This document shows, piece after piece, positions 1 to 6,302 of a DNA stretch of 11,685 bases. The DNA lies in the NCBI GenBank assembly GCA_964536805.1, contig CAZHYQ010000043.1, positions 1-11,685 of the forward strand. Reading direction: 5' to 3'. The first letter of the stretch is position 1; the number at the start of each line of letters is the position of its first letter. Position numbers and translations under genes: made by a program. This DNA comes from Longilinea sp964536805 (GTDB taxonomy: Bacteria; Chloroflexota; Anaerolineae; Anaerolineales; Anaerolineaceae). The notes below the pieces were generated by a model, which saw only the letters and a program-made list of their open reading frames with translations, did not search any database and was not told the DNA's origin.

Positions 1-35
1 CTAACAGCTAAAAGCTAACCGCTAACAGCTAATAG
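1..35. repeat. Degenerate heptanucleotide tandem repeat (CTAANNG x5)
   Basis: Five consecutive seven-base units start the window: CTAACAG, CTAAAAG, CTAACCG, CTAACAG and CTAATAG, followed by a partial CCAG. All five fit CTAANNG. On the other strand the units read as CTGTTAG/CTATTAG. The array may continue to the left of the window. It lies just beyond the stop codon of the membrane protein gene ending at 44. Its function is unknown. Simple arrays of this sort are, from memory, common between genes in Chloroflexota-type genomes. Confidence 0.85.
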
Positions 36-43
36 CCAGTTTC

Positions 44-502
44 TCAACCGTGCCCCACCCGGCGGTAGGAATATGCCGTCACAGCCAGCGACGCGAAATA
101 GGTCGCCAGCGAAACCAGGCCGTAGCCCTTGCCGGTCAGAAAAGCATAGCCGATCAACGCCATCTGGCCGAGGTAAAAGAGCAGCAGGTACAGCCCCAGC
201 CAGCGCGATTCGCGAAAATTCAGCTTGAGCAGCCCGTCCAGCACCCATTCGGCCAGCGCGTAAATGATCACCGGCAGCAGAAGCACCACCCACCACAGGC
301 CGCGCTGCTGAAGTGCGTTGTAGATGGCCACGCCCGCCAGTGGAAGCGCCAGCGCCACCGCGGCCCAGCCGAAGCGGTTGCCGAAGGCGGCCTTTTTTTG
401 CGCGCGCAGCCAAAACATCACCAGGCACAGCAGGTTGAACAGGTTGGCGCAGGCCACCGCCACCCAATCTGCCAGTTGAAGGTTTGGAAAGTATGTGTCC
501 AT
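44..502 (-). CDS. Small multi-pass membrane protein of unknown function
   Basis: I do not recognise this 152-residue protein. It is almost entirely hydrophobic, with about five likely membrane segments near residues 13-33, 45-62, 70-88, 101-122 and 128-145. Short basic stretches (RAQKK at 33-37, YRR at 146-148) suggest cytoplasmic loops. No catalytic motif is visible. The start is placed at the ATG at 500-502 because GGGGAGG lies a few bases upstream of it. Two in-frame ATGs further out (518-520 and 521-523) have no ribosome binding site. The gene follows the nucleotidyltransferase-like gene by 44 bases on the same strand, so it is probably the last gene of the unit starting at 2088. The coding call is good; the function is unknown. 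Confidence 0.75.
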   Translation of the reverse strand: MDTYFPNLQLADWVAVACANLFNLLCLVMFWLRAQKKAAFGNRFGWAAVALALPLAGVAIYNALQQRGLWWVVLLLPVIIYALAEWVLDGLLKLNFRESRWLGLYLLLFYLGQMALIGYAFLTGKGYGLVSLATYFASLAVTAYSYRRVGHG

Positions 503-546
503 CGCCGCCTCCCCATTCATCATAGCGCGGGCGATGGAAAGGACAA

Positions 547-1311
547 CTATCCTTTGGCCAGTTCGCGGATACGGCCGGCCAGGGCCGGGTTGACCGGAAA
601 ATTCTGCTCCAGCCAGGCCAGCACCGCCAGCGCCGACTCGGGCGTGCGTTCGTAGCCGCCCAGCATGCCGGGCAGCAGCCGGGCGGTCATTGGGAAGCGT
701 GCCTCAAAACGCCGTTCGCCGGAATATGGATCCTTGAGCGCGGACCCTTCCGATTCCACCAGGCTTGCCAGTTCGACCACGCGGTCGACAGCGTAGCCCT
801 GGATGAAGCGCAACGCCGAAAGCCGCTCGCCGCGCCGGTAACGGCACAGCCCGACGTACAGGTTGGTGAGCGCCTCGCCCAACAGGAAATCCGGCGATTT
901 CACCGCCGGCCCAGCGGATTTCACCGCGGGAACGGCGATGCTATCAGGCACATCCGGGCGCTTCCAGACGATTCGGCCGGGCGCAAATGGAATGCCCGCC
1001 AGTTCGGCCCGTTCGAAAACGGCAAATTCGCAGAAGATGCCGTCGGCGAAGAGCACTTTGAAGCCGTCGGGGGTGTTGCGGAAGGTGTAAACGAGCGGCG
1101 CAGCCTGCTCCAGCCAGCCCAGGTCGGCGATGTAATGGCCTTTCCAGCCGTCCTCGACCACGGCGAAGAAATCCAGGTCGGAGTACTCGTCCAGCCGCTC
1201 CAGTTCGAGGCCAACCGAGCCAAGGCCGATCAACGCCTCGGCGTGAGTGCTTCTTTCCAGCGATCGCCCAATGGCGTCCAGACGGGTCAGTAAGGCTTGT
1301 TTGTTTGGCAT
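547..1311 (-). CDS. Nucleotidyltransferase-fold protein (lincosamide/aminoglycoside nucleotidyltransferase-like)
   Basis: This 254-residue protein has the signature of the polymerase beta-type nucleotidyltransferase fold. Gly31-Ser32 is followed by an Asp-Leu-Asp pair (D45, D47) that would bind the metal and NTP, and Glu95 in the segment FCEFAVF is a candidate third acidic ligand. Such enzymes move an AMP or similar group onto a small molecule; those acting on lincosamides or aminoglycosides give resistance. The C-terminal half is helical and probably forms the acceptor-binding domain. The substrate cannot be read from the sequence, so a resistance role is not claimed. The ATG is three bases after the stop of the TSUP permease gene, and its GGGGA ribosome site lies inside the end of that gene, so the two are probably translationally coupled. 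Residues 127-140 contain a short internal duplication (PAVKS twice). Confidence 0.72.
   Translation of the reverse strand: MPNKQALLTRLDAIGRSLERSTHAEALIGLGSVGLELERLDEYSDLDFFAVVEDGWKGHYIADLGWLEQAAPLVYTFRNTPDGFKVLFADGIFCEFAVFERAELAGIPFAPGRIVWKRPDVPDSIAVPAVKSAGPAVKSPDFLLGEALTNLYVGLCRYRRGERLSALRFIQGYAVDRVVELASLVESEGSALKDPYSGERRFEARFPMTARLLPGMLGGYERTPESALAVLAWLEQNFPVNPALAGRIRELAKG
896..927. repeat. 21-base-spaced direct repeat inside the nucleotidyltransferase gene
   Basis: The 11-mer GATTTCACCGC occurs at 896-906 and again at 917-927, exactly 21 bases (seven codons) apart. On the coding strand this gives the peptide repeat PAVKS-AG-PAVKS around residues 128-138. It lies in a probable linker between the catalytic N-terminal half and the helical C-terminal half and keeps the reading frame. 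A seven-codon slippage duplication would explain it. Confidence 0.7.
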
Positions 1312-1314
1312 GGT

Positions 1315-2088
1315 TTATCCCCGGATGAAATAGTACACGGCCACCACCACGCCGATGCTCACCACCAGCCAGCGCAGCACGGCGGGCTGGATGCGCCCGG
1401 CTAGTTTGCCGCCCAGCATGCCGCCGATCAGCGCGCACACTGCCATCACGCCCGCCGCAGGCCAGTTGACCTTGCCGGAAAAAACGAAGAAGACCGCCGC
1501 CGCCACGTTGACCACCAGCGAGATGGACTGCTTGAGCGCGTTCAATTTGGTGAGCGAATCGGAGAGCACCAGTCCAAGCACCGCCAGCACGATCACGCTC
1601 AGGCCGGCGCCGAAATAACCGCCGTAGACCGCCGCCAGCGCCACGGGGATGACGCCCCAGGCTTCCATTTTGGTCACGTCCGCGCCCGCTTTGGCCGCGC
1701 GCCCCAGCACCCAGTTGCGCAGCGGATCGGAGACGGCCAGCAGCAATGCCGCGCCAAGGATGAGGAATGGCACTACATCGCGGAACAGGCGTTCGCCGGT
1801 GTTAAGTAATAACAGCGCGCCGGCGATGCCGCCAATCACGGCCGCGGGCAGGAAAAGAAGCGCGCGCTGCTTTTGTTCACGGATCTCTTTCCACTGTGCC
1901 AACGTGGCGCCCAGGTAGCCAGGGCACAGCGCCACCGTGTTGGTGACGTTGGCCGCCACCGCCGGGATGCCGACCGCGGTCAGCATGGGAAAGGTGATCA
2001 GCGTGCCGCCGCCGGCCAGCGCGTTGACCGCGCCGGCGGCCAGGGCGGCCAGACCGATGAGAATGTAACTGGTAAGGTAGAGGGTCAA
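1315..2088 (-). CDS. TSUP-family permease (TauE/SafE-like anion exporter)
   Basis: This 257-residue integral membrane protein belongs to the TauE/SafE (TSUP) family, whose known members move sulfite, sulfonates or related organic anions across the cytoplasmic membrane. The family's two-repeat layout is visible. The first helix has a glycine-rich motif, NALAGGGTLITFP (22-34), and the second half has YGGYFGAG (155-162) followed by a hydrophobic helix. About eight membrane segments are expected, and the length is typical. The start is a TTG at 2086-2088, with GAGAG a suitable distance upstream; no in-frame ATG precedes it. The gene leads a three-gene minus-strand unit with the nucleotidyltransferase-like gene and the small membrane protein. 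The substrate cannot be told from sequence, and the neighbours carry no sulfur-metabolism genes. Confidence 0.88.
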   Translation of the reverse strand: MTLYLTSYILIGLAALAAGAVNALAGGGTLITFPMLTAVGIPAVAANVTNTVALCPGYLGATLAQWKEIREQKQRALLFLPAAVIGGIAGALLLLNTGERLFRDVVPFLILGAALLLAVSDPLRNWVLGRAAKAGADVTKMEAWGVIPVALAAVYGGYFGAGLSVIVLAVLGLVLSDSLTKLNALKQSISLVVNVAAAVFFVFSGKVNWPAAGVMAVCALIGGMLGGKLAGRIQPAVLRWLVVSIGVVVAVYYFIRG

Positions 2089-2123
2089 ATTGAATGCTCT
2101 CAGGATGGATTTTTATCGGGGTA

Positions 2124-2129
2124 AGTATA
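2124..2129 (-). promoter_or_regulatory. Possible -10 box for the TSUP operon
   Basis: The minus strand reads TATACT here, about 35 bases before the TTG start at 2088, in an AT-rich stretch. At 17 bases spacing the -35 position reads ATCGAA, a poor match to TTGACA, so the promoter is only tentative. Confidence 0.3.
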
Positions 2130-2247
2130 ACGAAGAATTGAAGATTTTCGATTGGAGATTTTAGCTTATTCAGAAAACGCGAGAGGTAGGGTGGGTTGAG
2201 CCTTTTTCGCATATTCTCCTTGGGATAATGCAACCTGGCCATTCCGC

Positions 2248-2293
2248 GCCTGGCGAAAACCCAACGATTTTCATTATCGTTGGGTTTCGAGGC
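2248..2293. repeat. Strong intergenic stem-loop
   Basis: A perfect 12-base stem pairs 2257-2268 (AAACCCAACGAT) with 2276-2287 (ATCGTTGGGTTT) around a 7-base loop. After a one-base bulge two further pairs form (2254-2255 with 2288-2289). After a two-base bulge four more form (2248-2251 with 2290-2293). There is no long T-run on either side, so a classical rho-independent terminator is not clear. The hairpin could end minus-strand transcripts from the glycosyltransferase-like gene, protect an mRNA end, or be a repeat element. Confidence 0.75.
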
Positions 2294-2372
2294 CTGGCAA
2301 ATTTTACGCTACCGTTGAGCAGATTGCCTTGTAACCCTACCTACAAAACTGAGAAATATGTGCGATCTGCCC

Positions 2373-2405
2373 ACTCCGAGAATGGCGGAATGGCGCCATC
2401 GGAGT
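2373..2405. repeat. Second intergenic stem-loop with tandem GAATGGCG
   Basis: ACTCCG (2373-2378) pairs with CGGAGT (2400-2405), and ATGGCG (2382-2387) pairs with CGCCAT (2394-2399). This gives a 6+6 base-pair stem with a three-base bulge and a six-base loop. The octamer GAATGGCG is repeated in tandem at 2380-2387 and 2388-2395. The structure lies about 40 bases beyond the stop of the minus-strand membrane gene. No T-run follows, so its terminator role is uncertain. Confidence 0.6.
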
Positions 2406-2427
2406 TTCAGGTGTCTACGCCGATAGG

Positions 2428-2456
2428 TTTTTTACTGGTTCCCTTAAAGTAAAAAA
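2428..2456. repeat. AT-rich inverted repeat spanning a stop codon
   Basis: TTTTTTACT (2428-2436) and AGTAAAAAA (2448-2456) are perfect inverted copies separated by 11 bases. The minus-strand stop codon TAA (2444-2446) of the membrane glycosyltransferase-like gene lies in the loop. The stem is weak (one G-C pair) and a role is not established. Confidence 0.5.
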
Positions 2457-3832
2457 TTGACCCGTTGTAATGAATACATTGTCTGGATCACCAAAGTTGC
2501 AGCGACCATGAAAAAGAGTATGTTATTTTTGATCGACCTGGCCATAAAAAGAGCTGCCGGAACTTGGAAGAACACAGCCAGATAGATCCACAGCCGGGTT
2601 ATTTCACCACGGTTAATGCCTACCATGAGGACCGTAAGGAAACTTAGGACGATTCCAAAAAGATAAAACACTTCTACCGACCAGCACTCGGCACCCTTTC
2701 CGAGTTCTTTCCATTGCGCGATCATTTGAATTGCGGAATAGAACAACAGCATGATGACTGGTAACCCGACAGCATAAAAGAATTCTTTGGTGTTTTCTCG
2801 AAGCCAGATCGAATAGCCGCGTTTTTCGCGGGCATTAAAACCGGAAGCGTCCTTTACCAGATGTTGAAAAGTTTTCCATAAATCAAAAGAAAAGAGGACC
2901 TTAAACAGTAAATATGTCGCTCCGAAAGCGAGAATGGTGAAAAATGTGATGTCGATCAGGTGCCGAGGTGATATCTTCCTCTGTACCAGGGCGTACGCCA
3001 GCAGACTGATAAAGAGTATGCCCATGACGAGCGGAGTTGGTTCGAAAAGAATAAGAAAATAGAGCGACACGCCTAATAGAAGCAGAAACCTGCGTTTTTT
3101 TGAGTCAAGGTAGATCAGGAAGAGATATAAACACAACAAAATAAATACAGGTGTGACTGTGTTGAGAATTGGCATGAATTCTTGTTTACTTGGAATCAAC
3201 GCATACAAAACGAACGAATAAAACGAAACTGTGCGATCATGAAACAGGCGGTTTGTTATTCCATAAAGAAGCAGTCCTCCCAGTGTTGAGATGGCGATGA
3301 TCATGTACCCCATGATTTGTGGATCTTTGGTAAATACAGTCAACAGGTGAAAAAAGAGGATTTTCCCTGGCATGTTGGTTTTCGCATGAATAGGAAGCTG
3401 CGGGGTGAAGAACGGGAATCGAGCCAGAATCTCAGTGGGAGAATATTGTAGTGCCGGAGTCAAAAATGAATTTGCACCATCACTTCGAACGATTTCGTCC
3501 ATCGGGAAAGGGTAAATTAATTGTAGAAGCACCTGGATTGCTACCGCCAGTAAAAAACCTGTCATCAGCGTGGTTTTTTCAAACTTGTGGATCCACTTGC
3601 TGCCAATCAACACTAAAATTCCAACCAGGGCAAGGACAGTTACAGGGATCCAGGGGGGAATTAAATTCTTGTTCTCAAAATACGCAAACGTCCAGTTCCC
3701 CGGCTCTGAGCCAAATACCAGGTTTTTCGAGGCAATCAGGTAAATGAACACACCACTTATCAAACAAATGGTTAGGATTAACGAGATTCCCTGAGAAGAA
3801 GGTAATTTAACATCTGATCGCTGTTGCTTCAT
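2444..3832 (-). CDS. Polytopic membrane protein, probable GT-C / family 39-like glycosyltransferase
   Basis: This 462-residue protein has about ten to twelve hydrophobic segments (for example 17-35, 63-78, 89-108, 173-191, 202-214, 227-241, 249-277, 294-313, 352-373, 387-405, 414-430, 437-451). The layout resembles GT-C glycosyltransferases, which take sugars from polyprenyl-phosphate carriers outside the membrane. An acidic motif, MDEIVRSD (111-118), follows the third helix, where GT-C enzymes carry catalytic acids. NMPGKILFFHLL (153-164) resembles the conserved re-entry after the first loop, and NRGEITRLWIYL (407-418) resembles a motif near the end of such proteins. It starts at ATG 3830-3832 with AGGGA upstream; a TATACA at 3851-3856 is a weak -10 candidate. 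GC content is near 40 % in sampled lines, against over 60 % in neighbours, suggesting transfer. The exact substrate is unknown. Confidence 0.6.
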   Translation of the reverse strand: MKQQRSDVKLPSSQGISLILTICLISGVFIYLIASKNLVFGSEPGNWTFAYFENKNLIPPWIPVTVLALVGILVLIGSKWIHKFEKTTLMTGFLLAVAIQVLLQLIYPFPMDEIVRSDGANSFLTPALQYSPTEILARFPFFTPQLPIHAKTNMPGKILFFHLLTVFTKDPQIMGYMIIAISTLGGLLLYGITNRLFHDRTVSFYSFVLYALIPSKQEFMPILNTVTPVFILLCLYLFLIYLDSKKRRFLLLLGVSLYFLILFEPTPLVMGILFISLLAYALVQRKISPRHLIDITFFTILAFGATYLLFKVLFSFDLWKTFQHLVKDASGFNAREKRGYSIWLRENTKEFFYAVGLPVIMLLFYSAIQMIAQWKELGKGAECWSVEVFYLFGIVLSFLTVLMVGINRGEITRLWIYLAVFFQVPAALFMARSIKNNILFFMVAATLVIQTMYSLQRVNFLL

Positions 3833-3879
3833 GAAAGATTCCCTGTTTTCTGTATATTTTTTCCGACCAAGCGAAATAA

Positions 3880-4593
3880 TTACTTCTCGTCCAGCTTTCG
3901 GATTAATTCCGGTAGCAGGCCGACATGTTCCAACTGGTAAAACCGGTCATTCCCCAGCGGCGCTTCGCCGTTCTCGTGCGCCCAGGTGAGCGGGTGCGGC
4001 ACGTAGACCGCCGTACCGCCCAGTGCCAGCACCGGCAGGATATCGGAGCGCAGCGAGTTGCCCACCATTAAAAAGCGCTGCGGCGCGATGTGGTGCTGGT
4101 CCAAAAGATCGGCGTAGTGTTTCTCGGTTTTGTCGCTGACGATCTCGACGTGCTGGAAGTAATCGGCCAGCCCGGAACGCGCCACCTTGGACTCCTGGTC
4201 AAGCAGGTCGCCCTTGGTGATCAGCATCAACGGCACCTGCTGCGCCAACAAAGGAATGGTTTCCGCGACATGCGGCAGCAGTTCGATCGGCGCGGTCAGC
4301 ATGCCCTTGATGGCATCAATGATGACCTTGATTTCGGTGCCGCTCACGCGTCCTTCGGTCAACTCGATGGCCGTTTCGATCATCGACAGCCCGAAGGGTT
4401 TGATGCCGTAGCCGAAGTGCTGCATGTTGTGCATCTCGGTCTGGAAGAGGCGCTCCTCGATCCAGGCCGGGTCGTGATAGGGGGTCAGCAGATCCTTGAA
4501 GATTTGCTCGGTGCGGCGGTAGTTGACCTCGTTCTCCCACAGCGTGTCGTCGGCGTCGAAGGCCAGGATGTCGAAGCGTTTCACAGCGTTCAC
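3880..4593 (-). CDS. HAD-superfamily hydrolase (phosphatase)
   Basis: This 237-residue soluble protein is a haloacid dehalogenase-type phosphatase, most like subfamily I with a helical cap. Motif I is FDADDTLW, with nucleophile D13 and acid/base D15. Motif II is ITKGD, with Thr126. K155 or K158 in SDKTEKHY is the likely motif III lysine, and motif IV is GNSLRSD (178-184), with D184 as the metal-binding acid. Replacement of the usual first Asp of motif IV by Asn179 occurs in a subgroup of these proteins. Residues 20-105 form the cap. The substrate is unknown; nucleotide or sugar phosphates are typical. The start is a GTG (4591-4593) that overlaps the racemase stop as GTGA, so translation is probably coupled to the racemase and both share the promoter near 5305. 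Confidence 0.87.
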   Translation of the reverse strand: MNAVKRFDILAFDADDTLWENEVNYRRTEQIFKDLLTPYHDPAWIEERLFQTEMHNMQHFGYGIKPFGLSMIETAIELTEGRVSGTEIKVIIDAIKGMLTAPIELLPHVAETIPLLAQQVPLMLITKGDLLDQESKVARSGLADYFQHVEIVSDKTEKHYADLLDQHHIAPQRFLMVGNSLRSDILPVLALGGTAVYVPHPLTWAHENGEAPLGNDRFYQLEHVGLLPELIRKLDEK

Positions 4594-5285
4594 TCTCGCA
4601 GCGCCCAGTCCACGGCTGCTTCAGCGTGCATGCGCACGGTATCGAAAAGCGGGGTAGTGCTGTCTTCGGGCTTGACCAGCAGGCCGATCTCGGTGCAACC
4701 CAGGATGATGCCCTGCGCGCCTTGATTTACCAGACCGTCAATGATGCCCAGGTAAGCCGCCTTCGATTCAGGCACGATCTTGCCCAGCACCAGTTCCTCG
4801 AAGATGACCCGGTGAATCAGCTCGCGCTCGGCAGCACCCGGGATGATGACCGGTAATCCAAACCGCGCGCTCAGGCGGTCCTTGAGAAAGCCTTCTTCCA
4901 TGGTGTAGCGCGTGCCCAGCAGCGCGACCGTCTTCAGCCCGGCGGCCCGCACGCGTTCGCCGGCGGCATCGGCAATGTGCAGCAGCGGAATTTTGACCGC
5001 GGCCTCGATGGCCGGCGCAACCTTGTGCATGGTGTTGGCGCAAATCAGAACGCACTCCGCGCCGGCAAGTTCGAGCTGCCGGGCAGCCTGTGCCAGGTCG
5101 CCGGCGGCCGCGTTCCATTGTCCGCTGGTCTGCTGCGCCTCGAGGCGCGCGAAATCGATCGAAACCATCACGCATTTGGCCGAATGCAGCCCGCCCAGGC
5201 GCCGAGCGACCTCTTCGTTCAGGATGCGGTAATATTCGAGCGACGATTCCCAACTCATTCCGGCAAGCAAGCCTATGGTGCGCAT
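4590..5285 (-). CDS. ygeA: Aspartate/glutamate racemase family protein, YgeA-like broad-specificity amino-acid racemase
   Basis: This 231-residue cytosolic enzyme belongs to the PLP-independent Asp/Glu racemase family and closely matches my memory of E. coli YgeA. Shared segments are the N-terminus TIGLLAGMSWES, the GGLHSA segment (31-36), LLGTRYTM (122-129) and GCTEIGLL (196-203). The two catalytic cysteines are C82 in ICANTMHK and C197 in GCTEI. YgeA interconverts L and D forms of several amino acids, with homoserine a good substrate. The start is placed at ATG 5283-5285, which has AGGAGGA (5291-5297) just upstream. A longer frame to 5342 exists but would run through the promoter. The gene is first in a unit with the HAD phosphatase. 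D-amino acids made this way could feed the cell wall or signalling, but the pathway is not shown here. Confidence 0.9.
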   Translation of the reverse strand: MRTIGLLAGMSWESSLEYYRILNEEVARRLGGLHSAKCVMVSIDFARLEAQQTSGQWNAAAGDLAQAARQLELAGAECVLICANTMHKVAPAIEAAVKIPLLHIADAAGERVRAAGLKTVALLGTRYTMEEGFLKDRLSARFGLPVIIPGAAERELIHRVIFEELVLGKIVPESKAAYLGIIDGLVNQGAQGIILGCTEIGLLVKPEDSTTPLFDTVRMHAEAAVDWALRE

Positions 5286-5304
5286 CGGATTCCTCCTGGG
5301 ACAA

Positions 5305-5310
5305 ATTATA
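5305..5310 (-). promoter_or_regulatory. -10 box of the racemase/HAD operon
   Basis: The minus strand has a perfect TATAAT here. Transcription would begin near 5298, giving a very short leader that consists of the AGGAGGA ribosome site and a few more bases before ATG 5285. The -35 region (about 5326-5333, GTCTTT or CTTTCA) is a poor match, so activation by a regulator is possible. Confidence 0.55.
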
Positions 5311-5336
5311 GCACTGCCGCCGGGGTGAAAGACCAG

Positions 5337-5348
5337 CCGCACGTGCGG
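5337..5348. promoter_or_regulatory. Perfect 12-base palindrome, candidate operator
   Basis: CCGCACGTGCGG is a perfect palindrome between the two opposed -10 boxes. It covers the -35 position of the plus-strand kinase promoter and lies upstream of the racemase promoter. A longer imperfect repeat, ACCAGCC (5332-5338) with GGCTGGT (5352-5358), encloses it. The position fits a dimeric repressor or activator site controlling both directions. No regulator gene is present in the window. Confidence 0.5.
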
Positions 5349-5366
5349 GAAGGCTGGTTAAAACGC

Positions 5367-5372
5367 TATAAT
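5367..5372 (+). promoter_or_regulatory. -10 box of the PfkB kinase gene
   Basis: A perfect TATAAT sits 31 bases before the kinase ATG. At 17 bases spacing the -35 position reads TGCGGG, far from consensus and inside the palindrome, so a regulator may take part. AAGGA at 5392-5396 is the ribosome binding site. Confidence 0.55.
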
Positions 5373-5402
5373 GAATTCGACGTTTATTGACAAGGATTTG
5401 CC

Positions 5403-6302
5403 ATGTCCGATTGCGATGTACTGGTACTGGCCGATTATTTTTGCGACATCATCATCACCGGGCTGCCAGAACCGCCGCGCCTGGGGGCCGACCTGTTCGG
5501 CGATGCCATGGAAATTGTGCCTGGCGGACCTTACATCCTGGCGTCCGCTTTTCACCGTCTGGGCGTCAAAGCGCGCTGGATGGCGCGCCTGGGCAACGAC
5601 CTGTTCAGCCGTTTCATCCTGGAAGCTGCCCAGCGGGAAGGACTGGATACTTCCCTATTCCGATTCTTTGACTACCCGCTGCGCAGCGTCAGCGTGGCAT
5701 TCTCCTTTGTGCACGACCGCGGTTTCATCAGTTTCATGGATCCCTTCCCGCTGACGCCCGCCGAGGGCATCATCGCCGCGCAGAGACCGCGCTGGGTGAT
5801 TAACGCGCCCTTCGACGGCTCGCCGCAATCGCGTCAATTCGTCGAATTCATACACCAGAACGGCGGCAAGGTCTATTCGGACTGCCAGTTTCAGACCGTC
5901 ACGCTGGAAGAACCCGGTTTGATCGAACTGCTGCGCGCGGTGGATGTGTTTGCGCCCAACCAGAGCGAGGCCTGCCAGTTGACCGGCGAGGGCGACCCGG
6001 AACGGGCGGCGGCGTGCCTGGCGGAATACTGTCCGTTGGTGATCGTCAAAGCCGGCAAGGAGGGGGCCTTTGCCCGCGCCGGGCAGCTCAGCTGGCATTC
6101 GCCCGCACTGGAGGTGGAAGTGGTAGATACCACCGGGGCCGGTGATTCGTTCAATGCCGGCTTCCTGGCGGCACAGCTGTGCGGCGAGCCGATCGAAACC
6201 TGCCTGCGGTACGGCAACATCTGCGGCGGGCTGTGCACCACGCAGCGCGGCGGAGCGACGGCCGCGCCGACCCTGGCGGAGTTGAAAGAATTTTTAAGAT
6301 AA
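5403..6302 (+). CDS. PfkB-family carbohydrate kinase
   Basis: This 299-residue cytosolic kinase has the ribokinase/PfkB fold and transfers phosphate from ATP to a sugar or nucleoside hydroxyl. The C-terminal signature is DTTGAGDSFNAGF (242-254), with catalytic base D248 in the GAGD anion hole. NxxE is at N186-E189 (NQSEA), and VKAGKEG (215-221) is the usual strand before the ATP site. The N-terminal glycine motif GGPYILASAFHRLG (41-54) lacks the asparagine common at its sixth position (Leu46 here), so substrate binding may differ from ribokinase. The start ATG has AAGGA six bases upstream, and length is typical. The stop codon TAA (6300-6302) lies within the left arm of an inverted-repeat element, so the last residues may have been set by that insertion. 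The exact sugar is unknown. Confidence 0.88.
   Translation: MSDCDVLVLADYFCDIIITGLPEPPRLGADLFGDAMEIVPGGPYILASAFHRLGVKARWMARLGNDLFSRFILEAAQREGLDTSLFRFFDYPLRSVSVAFSFVHDRGFISFMDPFPLTPAEGIIAAQRPRWVINAPFDGSPQSRQFVEFIHQNGGKVYSDCQFQTVTLEEPGLIELLRAVDVFAPNQSEACQLTGEGDPERAAACLAEYCPLVIVKAGKEGAFARAGQLSWHSPALEVEVVDTTGAGDSFNAGFLAAQLCGEPIETCLRYGNICGGLCTTQRGGATAAPTLAELKEFLR

Larger units (their letters stand above)
2089..2443. other. 355-base non-coding gap with inverted repeats
   Basis: No convincing gene is present; the only plus-strand frame (2228-2452) runs through two hairpins and has no codon or family support. The gap lies between two genes on the same (minus) strand. It holds a tentative -10 box (2124-2129), a weak pair of similar blocks (GAAGATTTT and GGAGATTTT near 2140-2162) and two stem-loops at 2248-2293 and 2373-2405. 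A third inverted repeat (2428-2456) straddles its right edge. Composition changes from AT-rich to mixed across it. Confidence 0.7.

Noticed and set aside
1877..2242. Minus-strand open frame of 121 residues overlapping the TSUP gene start
   Set aside because: Its second half is an arginine/histidine-rich out-of-frame reading of the TSUP gene, and its first half is AT-rich intergenic sequence.
2228..2452. 74-residue plus-strand open frame in the intergenic gap
   Set aside because: It runs through two hairpins and an inverted repeat, has no ribosome site and no recognisable composition of a real protein.
3880..4593. Loss of function in the HAD protein from Asn179 in motif IV
   Set aside because: D184 remains available as metal ligand and GNSxxSD is found, from memory, in a recognised subgroup, so the enzyme is probably intact.
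5286..5342. Longer N-terminus for the racemase (starting at 5342)
   Set aside because: The extension would cover the TATAAT box, while ATG 5285 has a near-perfect AGGAGGA site and the protein then begins like YgeA.
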